This document shows positions 5,906-11,466 of a stretch of 11,466 bases of DNA, piece after piece (the first letter of the stretch is position 1; every line of letters starts with the position of its first letter). The translations under genes and the position numbers were made by a program. Source of the stretch: DASRHY01 sp046765875 (GTDB lineage: Bacteria; Actinomycetota; Actinomycetes; Propionibacteriales; Kribbellaceae); assembly GCA_046765875.1 (NCBI GenBank), contig JBKPSJ010000400.1, positions 1-11,466 on the forward strand. The letters run 5' to 3'. The notes beneath the pieces were generated by a model that saw only the letters and a program-made list of their open reading frames with translations, was not told the DNA's origin and did no database searches.

Positions 5906-6892
5906 ATGGAAATCCGTCCGGTATCGCCCGACGACGCCGCCGGCCGCGCCGCGGCATGGTCGCTGCACGAGCGTGCCCGGAAGACCGACAGCCCGGACTC
6001 GATGGGCCACACTCCGGTCAGCTTCGAGGGCACCATGCGGTACGGCTGGGACGGCGAGCCGCCGCTGTACCACGCCGGCTACGAGGGCGACGAGATGGTC
6101 GGCGTCCTCGCGGTCCACATGCCGCGGTACGACAACACCGAACTGGCCTGGTTCGACGTCACGGTGGCGCCGGAGCACCGGCGACGTGGGCTGGGAAGTG
6201 AACTGCTCGCCCTGGCCACCGAGATCGCCCATGCGGAGGGGCGTCACAAGCTCGGCATGGACGGCTGGGACTCGCCGTCCACGCACGGCTTCGCCGCCAA
6301 GCACGGCTACGCGCTCAAGTCCGCCGACATCAACCGCCGCCAGGTGATCGGCGAACTCGACTGGGATCAGCTCGACAAGCTGTACGACGAGGCCCGGCTC
6401 GCCGCCGAGGGCTACGAGCTGGTACGGATCGTCGACGCCGTACCGGACGACATGCTCGACGCCGTGGTGACGATGACCGCGGCGATCAACGACGCGCCGA
6501 CCGACGACCTGGACATCGAGGACGAGTTCTTCTCGCCGGACCGGGTGCGCGCCTTCGAGCACGCGATGATCACCGGCCGGAACCGTACGCTCTACCGGAC
6601 CGTTGCCCGCCACAACGAATCGGACGAGCTCGCCGGGCACTCGCTGGTCGGCGTCGAGCGCGACCGCCCGGCGGTCGGCTGGCAGCTCGACACCGCCGTG
6701 ATGCGGGCACACCGCGGGCACCGGCTCGGTCTGCTGGTGAAGCTCGACGTGCTGCGCTGGCTGCGCGACACAGAGCCGGGGCTGGCGTCGATCGACACTT
6801 GGAACGCCGAGTCGAATCAGCACATGATCGCGGTGAACGAGGCGATGGGCTACCGCATCATCGGCCGCAGCGTGTCCTTCCAGAACGCCTAG
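5906..6892 (+). CDS. GNAT-family N-acetyltransferase with two tandem domains
   Basis: This 328-residue protein contains two GNAT folds, the layout seen in mycothiol-synthase-like and other actinobacterial acetyltransferases. The N-terminal domain (about 1–145) has a standard acetyl-CoA loop, VAPEHRRRGLGSELL (87–101), following strand WFDVTV, and ends in GFAAKHGY (128–135). The C-terminal domain (about 170–328) has a related but altered loop, VMRAHRGHRLGLLVKLDVL (265–283), followed by TWNAESNQHMIAVNEAMGY (298–316), the usual N-x-x-M…N-x-x-x-G-Y signature. Both domains may bind acetyl-CoA, with the first the more canonical. The acceptor cannot be predicted; a role in mycothiol synthesis is not supported because no msh gene lies nearby. 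It lies downstream of the PPOX gene and ends just before a strong hairpin. Confidence 0.88.
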   Translation: MEIRPVSPDDAAGRAAAWSLHERARKTDSPDSMGHTPVSFEGTMRYGWDGEPPLYHAGYEGDEMVGVLAVHMPRYDNTELAWFDVTVAPEHRRRGLGSELLALATEIAHAEGRHKLGMDGWDSPSTHGFAAKHGYALKSADINRRQVIGELDWDQLDKLYDEARLAAEGYELVRIVDAVPDDMLDAVVTMTAAINDAPTDDLDIEDEFFSPDRVRAFEHAMITGRNRTLYRTVARHNESDELAGHSLVGVERDRPAVGWQLDTAVMRAHRGHRLGLLVKLDVLRWLRDTEPGLASIDTWNAESNQHMIAVNEAMGYRIIGRSVSFQNA

Positions 6893-6895
6893 CCT

Positions 6896-6942
6896 TGCGT
6901 CCGAAGAAGCGGTGCTGATACCGCACCACTTCTTCGGACGCA
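6896..6942. terminator. Bidirectional hairpin between convergent GNAT gene and era
   Basis: TGCGTCCGAAGAAG (6896–6909) and CTTCTTCGGACGCA (6929–6942) form a perfect 14-bp stem. After one C·A mismatch it continues with GGTGC/GCACC (6911–6915 and 6923–6927) around a 7-base loop. It fills almost all of the 52-bp gap between the two facing stop codons, so it would fold in both transcripts. There is no T-tract on either strand; T-less hairpin terminators are common in high-GC actinobacteria. Confidence 0.75.
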
Positions 6943-6944
6943 GA

Positions 6945-7877
6945 CTAGAAGCCGAGGCGGCGCAGGGCCTTGGGGTCGGTCTGCCAGTTCTTGGCCACCC
7001 TGACGTGCAGGTCCAGATAGACCGGCGTGCCGAGGAGGGCCTCGATCTGGCGCCGGGCCGCCGCGCCGACCTCGCGCAGCCGGCTGCCCTTGTGGCCGAT
7101 CACGATGCCCTTCTGCGAGTCCCGCTCGACGTAGATGTCGGCGTACACGTCGAGCAGCGGCTTGTCCTCCGGCCGGTCCGCGCGCAGGCCCATCTCCTCG
7201 ACCACCACGGCGATCGAGTGCGGCAACTCGTCGCGGACACCCTCCAGCGCCGCCTCCCGGATGAGCTCGGCAACGAGTGCCTCCTCGGGCTCGTCGGTCA
7301 CCTCGCCGTCCGGGTAGAGCGGCGCGCCCTCGGGCAACCGCTTGACCAGTTCGTCGGCCAGTACGCCGACCTGGAAGCCGTCGGTGGCCGACACCGGTAC
7401 GACGCTGGCCCACTCGATCCCGAGATCGGTGCCGAGTGCGGCGATCCCGGTCAGGTGCTCGGCCATCCGGTCCGGTGTCACCAGATCGGCCTTGGTCGCC
7501 ACCGCCACCTTCGGCGTACCTCGGACCTTCGCCGCCTCACCGGCCAGGAACCGGTCCCCCGGGCCGATCCGCTCGTCCGATGGCAGGCAGACCGCGATCA
7601 CGTCGACCTCGGCCCAGGTGGTCTTGACGATGTCGTTGAGTCGTTCGCCGAGCAATGTGCGCGGCTTGTGCAGGCCCGGTGTGTCGACCAGAACGAGCTG
7701 GGCGTCCGGCCGGTGCACGATGCCGCGGATCGCGTGCCGGGTGGTCTGCGGCTTCGACGAGGTGATCGCGATCTTGCGGCCGACCAGCGCATTCGTCAGC
7801 GTCGACTTGCCCGCGTTCGGACGGCCGACGAAACAGGCGAACCCGCTGCGGAAGCCGGGCTCAGGTGTGGAGGACAC
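6945..7877 (-). CDS. era: GTPase Era, 16S rRNA/30S maturation
   Basis: Era is an essential Ras-like GTPase that binds the 3' end of 16S rRNA and acts in late 30S assembly. With the GTG start at 7875–7877 the product has 310 residues, the usual size. GTPase motifs in that numbering are G1 GRPNAGKS (18–25), G2 TTRH (45–48), G3 DTPG (65–68), G4 TKAD (128–131, Thr in place of the usual Asn, as I recall for other actinobacterial Era proteins) and G5 SA (163–164). The C-terminal KH RNA-binding domain shows GIVIGHKGSRLREVG and ends in LRRLGF. Earlier starts exist (ATG at 7907 and 7913, GTG at 7928), but GGCGAGG lies suitably before 7877 and the product then begins SSTPEPGFRSGFACFVG. It overlaps the preceding Cdd-like gene by 17 bp. 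Confidence 0.96.
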   Translation of the reverse strand: MSSTPEPGFRSGFACFVGRPNAGKSTLTNALVGRKIAITSSKPQTTRHAIRGIVHRPDAQLVLVDTPGLHKPRTLLGERLNDIVKTTWAEVDVIAVCLPSDERIGPGDRFLAGEAAKVRGTPKVAVATKADLVTPDRMAEHLTGIAALGTDLGIEWASVVPVSATDGFQVGVLADELVKRLPEGAPLYPDGEVTDEPEEALVAELIREAALEGVRDELPHSIAVVVEEMGLRADRPEDKPLLDVYADIYVERDSQKGIVIGHKGSRLREVGAAARRQIEALLGTPVYLDLHVRVAKNWQTDPKALRRLGF

Positions 7878-8199
7878 CGGCGACCTCGCCGTCCCAGGAC
7901 GCGACATACACATTGACACCGGTACCACCGAGATCGCGAGCCACCTCGATGTGCACGGCGGGCAGGTCCACGGCGGTCACCACCGCGGCCGCCTCCAGCC
8001 CGGCCGCACCGGACGAGACCGCCATCGCGACCGCCGTCTCCAGCGCGGTGAGTTGCAGCGACTGCAGGCTCACCGAAGACGCGGCATACGTGCGCCCGTC
8101 CAGATCCCGTACGGCGGCGCCCTCGGCCGATCCGTTCCGCGCCCGGCTCGCCTTGGCCAGCGTGACCAGCTTGGCGTCCTCCGGCTCCAGTGAGGTCAT
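7861..8199 (-). CDS. Cytidine-deaminase-like protein lacking the active site
   Basis: This 112-residue protein resembles the small Cdd-like proteins that sit between the CBS/CorC gene and era in many actinobacteria (the Rv2365c position). The fold-level pattern of a cytidine deaminase is recognisable: AKASRARNGSAEGAAVRDLDGRTYAASSV (16–44), then a helix QLTALETAVAMAVSSG (49–64). The zinc-binding (C/H)AE motif is replaced by T-A-L-E, and no PCxxC motif exists anywhere; the protein has no cysteine or paired zinc ligands. Deaminase activity is therefore unlikely. It starts at an ATG overlapping the preceding stop (ATGA, 8196–8199) with GAGAGG five bases upstream. A structural or partner role in the era operon is an inference. 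Confidence 0.85.
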   Translation of the reverse strand: MTSLEPEDAKLVTLAKASRARNGSAEGAAVRDLDGRTYAASSVSLQSLQLTALETAVAMAVSSGAAGLEAAAVVTAVDLPAVHIEVARDLGGTGVNVYVASWDGEVAGVLHT

Positions 8200-9515
8200 G
8201 ACGTCCTCTCGGTCGGCACCGTCTCGTGGTCGCCGTTCGGCGATACCGCGGGCGCGGTCTTGCGTACCAGCACCGAGCCGATCTGGTTGCGGCGGCCGGA
8301 CGGCCGCTCGGCGGTCAGCTCGATGCCGGCGATGTCGACCCGGCTGCCCGGGATCGGGACCTTGCCCAGCAGCTTGGCCATCAGCCCGCCGACCGAGTCG
8401 ACGTCGTCGTCGTCCAGCGGTACGCCGAACAACTCGCCCAGTTCGTCGATCGGCATCCGCGACGACACCCGGTACGTACCGTCGGCCAACGACTCCGGTC
8501 CGCCCGACACCACGTCGTACTCGTCGGTGATCTCGCCGACGATCTCCTCGAGGATGTCCTCGATCGTCACCAGTCCCGCGGTGCCGCCGTACTCGTCGAT
8601 CACGATCGCGACGTGCATCCGGGCGGCCTGCATCTCACGGAGCAGGGCGTCGACCGGCTTGGAGTCCGGGATGAACATGCACCGCCGCATCACCGTGTCG
8701 ACCCGTTCGGTGGACTCGGCCTGGGCATTGTCGAAGACCCGCTTCATCACGTCCTTGAGGTAGACGACGCCGACGATGTCGTCCAGCGACTCGCCCACCA
8801 CCGGGATCCGCGAGTACCCGCTGCGCAGCGCCAGCGAGGTGAGCTGGCGCAGCTTCTTGTGCCGCTCGATGAAGACCATGTCGGTACGCGGCACCATCAC
8901 CTCGCGCGCGATCGTGTCGCCGAGCTCGAACACCGAGTGGATCATCCGGCGCTCGCCGGACTCGATCACCGACTCGGTCTCGGCCAGATCGACCAGCGCA
9001 CGCAGTTCGGCCTCGGTCGCGAACGGGCCCTCGCGGAACCCCTTGCCGGGGGTGAGCGCGTTACCGACCAGGATCAGCAGCTTCGGCACCGGCCCGAGCA
9101 CCGAGGTGAGCGCCATCAGCGGGCCGGCCGACGCGATCGCGACCCGGTCGGCGTGCTGACGGCCGAGGGTACGGGGCGCAACGCCGATCACGACGTACGA
9201 CACCACCAGCATCACGACCGCGACGACCAGCACGTGCTGCCAGGTCACCGAGAACACGCCGGACAGTGCTTGGGTGACCAGCACGATCGCGGTGATCTCG
9301 CAGGCCAGCCGGAGCAACAGCGCGGTGTTCAGATAGCGCGGCGGGTCCTGCAGCAGCTTGCGCAGCCGCTCGGCGCCGCGTACACCTTGCTCGACCCGTT
9401 CGTCGGCACGCACGGTCGAGTACGAGGACAGTGCCGCCTCCGCACTGGCGAACAACCCGGCCAGCACCACGAGGGCGACAGCCACTACGAGCAGAACTAT
9501 GTCGTCGGAACTCAT
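8196..9515 (-). CDS. CNNM/CBS-domain membrane protein (CorC/HlyC family)
   Basis: This 439-residue integral membrane protein belongs to the family often labelled 'hemolysin' or magnesium/cobalt efflux protein. The N-terminal DUF21/CNNM domain has hydrophobic segments at about 6–28, 63–83, 93–113 and 126–150, with the conserved small-residue stretch FASAEAALSS at 22–31. A CBS pair follows: EVMVPRTDMVFI with GYSRIPVV and IVGVVYLKD (about 205–258), then the second CBS to about 330 with HVAIVIDEYGGTAGLVTIEDILEEIVGEI (301–329). The CorC_HlyC domain spans about 345–418. CBS pairs normally bind adenine nucleotides with Mg2+. The frame is open 72 codons further upstream, but the ATG at 9513–9515 gives the family start and overlaps the ybeY stop as ATGA. 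Cation transport is a family inference. Confidence 0.93.
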   Translation of the reverse strand: MSSDDIVLLVVAVALVVLAGLFASAEAALSSYSTVRADERVEQGVRGAERLRKLLQDPPRYLNTALLLRLACEITAIVLVTQALSGVFSVTWQHVLVVAVVMLVVSYVVIGVAPRTLGRQHADRVAIASAGPLMALTSVLGPVPKLLILVGNALTPGKGFREGPFATEAELRALVDLAETESVIESGERRMIHSVFELGDTIAREVMVPRTDMVFIERHKKLRQLTSLALRSGYSRIPVVGESLDDIVGVVYLKDVMKRVFDNAQAESTERVDTVMRRCMFIPDSKPVDALLREMQAARMHVAIVIDEYGGTAGLVTIEDILEEIVGEITDEYDVVSGGPESLADGTYRVSSRMPIDELGELFGVPLDDDDVDSVGGLMAKLLGKVPIPGSRVDIAGIELTAERPSGRRNQIGSVLVRKTAPAVSPNGDHETVPTERTS

Positions 9516-10015
9516 GGCCGGATCGCGCTGTGCTGTGCGTCCTGCTGGGCGTCCTGCGACCGCCAGGCCTCCAGCAGCCGGCCCTGCACGTCCCACATCT
9601 CGGCCTTCTCGGCCGGTTCGGCGTGGTCGTACCCGAGCAGGTGCAGGATGCCGTGGACCGTCAGCAGCTCGAGCTCGGCCCAGGTGCCGTGGCCCGCCTT
9701 CGCCCCCTGCGCCGCGGCCACCGACGGGCACAGCGCGATGTCGCCGAGGTGGCCAAGCGGCAGGTCCGAGCCGTCGCCGTCGTCACCCTCGGCGCCCGGC
9801 CGCAGCTCGTCCATCGGCCACGACATCACGTCGGTCGGGCCGGGTAGGTCGAGGAATTCGATGTGGTACCGCTCCATCGTCGCCTCGTCGACGAGCTTGA
9901 TCGACAGCTCGCACTCGGGGTGCAGCCGCAGCGCGGCCATTGTGAACCTACTGAGCTGCATCAGCCCGTTCACGTCTATGTCGACGCCGGACTCGTTGTT
10001 GACCTCGACGTTCAT
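9512..10015 (-). CDS. ybeY: Endoribonuclease YbeY
   Basis: YbeY is a zinc-dependent single-strand endoribonuclease acting in 16S rRNA 3'-end maturation and ribosome quality control. The 167-residue product carries the family signature H121-G-I-L-H125-L-L-G-Y-D-H131, the three zinc-binding histidines, and the conserved TDVMSWP (61–67, usually TDVLSFP). An acidic, glycine-rich loop (about 73–84) precedes GHLGDIALCP. The C-terminal tail is rich in Gln, Asp and Ala and is probably flexible. The ATG overlaps the phoH stop (ATGA, 10012–10015), and its own stop overlaps the CorC-family ATG. No separate Shine-Dalgarno sequence is visible, consistent with coupled translation. Together with era in the same operon it suggests coordinated rRNA processing. 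Confidence 0.96.
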   Translation of the reverse strand: MNVEVNNESGVDIDVNGLMQLSRFTMAALRLHPECELSIKLVDEATMERYHIEFLDLPGPTDVMSWPMDELRPGAEGDDGDGSDLPLGHLGDIALCPSVAAAQGAKAGHGTWAELELLTVHGILHLLGYDHAEPAEKAEMWDVQGRLLEAWRSQDAQQDAQHSAIRP

Positions 10016-10965
10016 CGGCGGGGTTCGTGCACCGTTCCTTCGTAGCGGTCGTACGCGGCCACGATCCGGCCGACCAGCTTATGCCGGACCACGTCGTGCG
10101 GGGTCAGCCGGCAGAACGCCATGTCCTCCACACCTTCGAGGATGTTCTGGACCACCTTGAGGCCGGAGGCGGTGCCGTTGGGCAGATCGACCTGGGTGAC
10201 GTCGCCGGTGACGACCATCTTGGAGCCGAAGCCGAGCCGGGTCAGGAACATCTTCATCTGCTCCGGCGAGGTGTTCTGCGCCTCGTCCAGGATGATGTAC
10301 GCGTCGTTCAGCGTCCGGCCGCGCATGTACGCCAGCGGCGCGATCTCGATCGTCCCGGCGGTCATCAGCCGCGGGATCGACTCCGGGTCCAGCATGTCGT
10401 GCAGCGCGTCGTACAGCGGCCGCAGGTACGGGTCGATCTTCTCCGACAGTGTGCCCGGCAGGAAGCCGAGCCGCTCGCCGGCCTCGACCGCCGGCCGGGT
10501 CAGGATGATCCGGGTGACCTCCTTGGCCTGCAGGGCCTGCACCGCCTTGGCCACGGCCAGGTAGGTCTTGCCGGTTCCGGCCGGACCGATGCCGAAGACA
10601 ACGGTGTGTTTGTCGATCGCGTCGACGTACCGCTTCTGGTTCAGCGTCTTGGGCCGGATCGTGCGGCCGCGGCTGGACAGGATGTTCTGCGTCAGGACGT
10701 CCGAGGGTGCCTCCTCGGTGGCCGCGCGGATCATCGCGATGCTCCGCTCGACCGAGTCCGCGGTCAGCCCGTGCCCGGTCCTGACCACGGCGATCAGCTC
10801 GTCGACCAGCCGCTCGGCCAGTGCGAGCTCGGCGGGGTCGCCGGTCATCGTGATCTCATTGCCGCGGACATGGATGTCCGCGTCGAACTCCCGCTCGATG
10901 ACCCGGAGGAACTCGTCCCGCGCGCCCAGTAGCGCGACCATGTCGATGGAGTTGGGGACGACCAC
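10012..10965 (-). CDS. phoH: PhoH-family ATPase
   Basis: PhoH is a cytoplasmic P-loop ATPase thought to act in RNA metabolism and often genetically tied to YbeY. Numbering from the GTG at 10965 (317 residues), there is an N-terminal KH-like segment (HVRGNEITMTGDPAELALAERLV, 32–54), Walker A GPAGTGKT (127–134), Walker B IILDEAQN (224–231) and GDVTQVDLP (254–262). The GTG is the first standard start codon in frame, but it has only a poor ribosome binding site. The open frame continues upstream with coding-like third positions to a CTG at 11053–11055 that lies five bases after a perfect AGGAGG. The true protein is therefore probably 347 residues, closer to mycobacterial and Streptomyces PhoH. 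Its stop overlaps the ybeY start. Confidence 0.93.
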   Translation of the reverse strand: MVVPNSIDMVALLGARDEFLRVIEREFDADIHVRGNEITMTGDPAELALAERLVDELIAVVRTGHGLTADSVERSIAMIRAATEEAPSDVLTQNILSSRGRTIRPKTLNQKRYVDAIDKHTVVFGIGPAGTGKTYLAVAKAVQALQAKEVTRIILTRPAVEAGERLGFLPGTLSEKIDPYLRPLYDALHDMLDPESIPRLMTAGTIEIAPLAYMRGRTLNDAYIILDEAQNTSPEQMKMFLTRLGFGSKMVVTGDVTQVDLPNGTASGLKVVQNILEGVEDMAFCRLTPHDVVRHKLVGRIVAAYDRYEGTVHEPRR

Positions 10966-11060
10966 CTTGTGCGACGCCTTGGTGTCTGTGGTGGCAGCGG
11001 CCGCCGCGGCTCCGCGGGTGCGGGACGACGGCTCGATACTGCGCGGTCTGGACAGGCTGT

Positions 11061-11066
11061 CCTCCT
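11061..11066 (-). promoter_or_regulatory. Strong ribosome binding site, probably for a CTG start of phoH
   Basis: On the minus strand a perfect AGGAGG stands five bases before CTG (11053–11055), which is in frame with phoH. No ATG, GTG or TTG lies within a useful distance in that frame until the GTG at 10965, about 95 bases further on. A TACAGT at 11092–11097 could be the -10 of a promoter, but no matching -35 is seen. Confidence 0.6.
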
Positions 11067-11097
11067 GGGTACGGATAACGCGAACCCGTCCACTGTA

Positions 11098-11113
11098 GCC
11101 CGCTCCGGCGGGC
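11098..11113 (-). terminator. GC hairpin after the HIT gene
   Basis: On the minus strand GCCCGC and GCGGGC form a perfect 6-bp stem with a CGGA loop, 25 bases after the HIT stop codon. There is no T-tract. It could end the HIT transcript or be a leader structure of the phoH mRNA. Confidence 0.35.
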
Positions 11114-11138
11114 CGACGTACCCGTATAAGTGTGCCGG

Positions 11139-11466
11139 TCAGCCCGGCGGCCAGGTCATCCGGCGACCACCCAGCACGTGCCCGTGCACGTGGAAGACCG
11201 TCTGCCCGGCGCCCGCGCCGGTGTTGAACACCATCCGGTAACCGCCGTCCGACAATCCCTCGGCCTGCGCGACCTCGGCCATCGTGGCCAGCAGCCGCCC
11301 GGTCAGGCCGGGGTCCGTGGTGACCAGCGCGGCCATGTCCGGGTGGTGCTGCCTCGGGACCACCACCACGTGCGTCGGCGCCTGCGGGTTGATATCGCGG
11401 AACGCCACGCAGGCATCGTTGTCGGTCACCACGTCTGAGGGGATCTCGCCACGCACGATCTTGCAG
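11139..11466 (-). CDS. HIT-family protein, 5' end outside the window
   Basis: This is the C-terminal 108 residues or so of a histidine triad protein of the HinT type, a nucleotide-binding hydrolase of purine nucleoside phosphoramidates. The frame enters the window as C-K-I-V-R-G-E-I-P-S, the usual segment close to the N-terminus, so only a few residues are missing; the internal GTG at 11454–11456 is Val in that segment, not the start. Strand THVVVVPRQH (28–37 counted from that GTG) and the triad H89-V-H91-G-H93-V-L-G-G are intact. It precedes phoH on the same strand by about 80–170 bp depending on the phoH start, with a hairpin between, so it may be a separate transcript. Its nucleotide substrate cannot be told from sequence. 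Confidence 0.93.
   Translation of the reverse strand, partial: CKIVRGEIPSDVVTDNDACVAFRDINPQAPTHVVVVPRQHHPDMAALVTTDPGLTGRLLATMAEVAQAEGLSDGGYRMVFNTGAGAGQTVFHVHGHVLGGRRMTWPPG

Noticed and set aside
6912..7916. A 334-codon plus-strand open frame opposite era
   Set aside because: It covers the terminator hairpin and the conserved Era GTPase and KH regions in antisense, with no family resemblance.
9516..9731. N-terminal extension of the CorC-family protein by 72 residues
   Set aside because: The extra part is the out-of-frame shadow of ybeY. The ATG at 9515 leads directly into the first membrane helix and overlaps the ybeY stop.
8226..10160. A 644-codon open frame on the plus strand opposite corC-family gene, ybeY and phoH
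   Set aside because: Its product is a low-complexity string rich in His, Arg, Asp and Val. It mirrors recognised minus-strand genes and matches no family; it is a GC-rich shadow.
1..11466. Mobile element, CRISPR array, defence island, tRNA or biosynthetic cluster
   Set aside because: I looked for transposase or integrase motifs, regularly spaced repeats, cloverleaf-like segments and toxin–antitoxin or restriction genes and found none. Codon bias is even across the window.

Overview
The window comes from the chromosome of a high-GC actinobacterium. The evidence is strong G/C bias at third codon positions, frequent GTG starts, stop/start overlaps of four bases, promoters that appear to yield leaderless mRNAs, an F420-type PPOX protein, an actinobacterial-type LeuA, and the gene order HIT–phoH–ybeY–CBS/CorC protein–Cdd-like protein–era … leuA … recO. 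That order is the actinobacterial core cluster (compare Rv2368c to Rv2362c of Mycobacterium tuberculosis). I would guess Nocardioidaceae/Kribbellaceae, possibly Kribbella, but the sequence does not prove the genus.

Layout. From the right edge leftwards on the minus strand lie a partial HIT protein, phoH, ybeY, a CNNM/CBS/CorC membrane protein, a cytidine-deaminase-like protein without a visible active site, and era. The last five are chained by overlapping stops and starts, so they look like one operon joining ribosome/RNA maintenance (YbeY, Era, PhoH) to a membrane transporter. A 47-nt hairpin separates era from a convergent plus-strand pair: a PPOX (F420/FMN) oxidoreductase and a double-GNAT acetyltransferase. 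Further left, leuA runs on the minus strand behind a 138-nt leader. It meets, tail to tail, a plus-strand gene for an unrecognised membrane protein with two CxxC motifs. Divergent from that gene is a minus-strand unit of aldo-keto reductase, NmrA-like NAD(P)-binding protein and recO, linked by two GTGA overlaps. Bases 1–141 hold no gene I can support.

The most informative non-coding element is the leuA leader. A clear -35/-10 promoter starts an mRNA that almost at once encodes a 15-residue peptide with four consecutive Leu codons. Those codons and the bases after them can form a 10-bp helix, with one bulged base, with the leuA Shine-Dalgarno region, enclosing a perfect 11-bp hairpin. The geometry predicts leucine-dependent control of leuA translation: a ribosome stalled on the Leu codons would free the leuA ribosome binding site.

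I found no mobile element, CRISPR array, tRNA/rRNA gene, phage remnant or defence cassette. The window is mostly ordinary core chromosome. The regulatory leader, the probable non-standard start of phoH, the degenerate deaminase, the redox–recO coupling and the orphan CxxC membrane protein deserve a second look.
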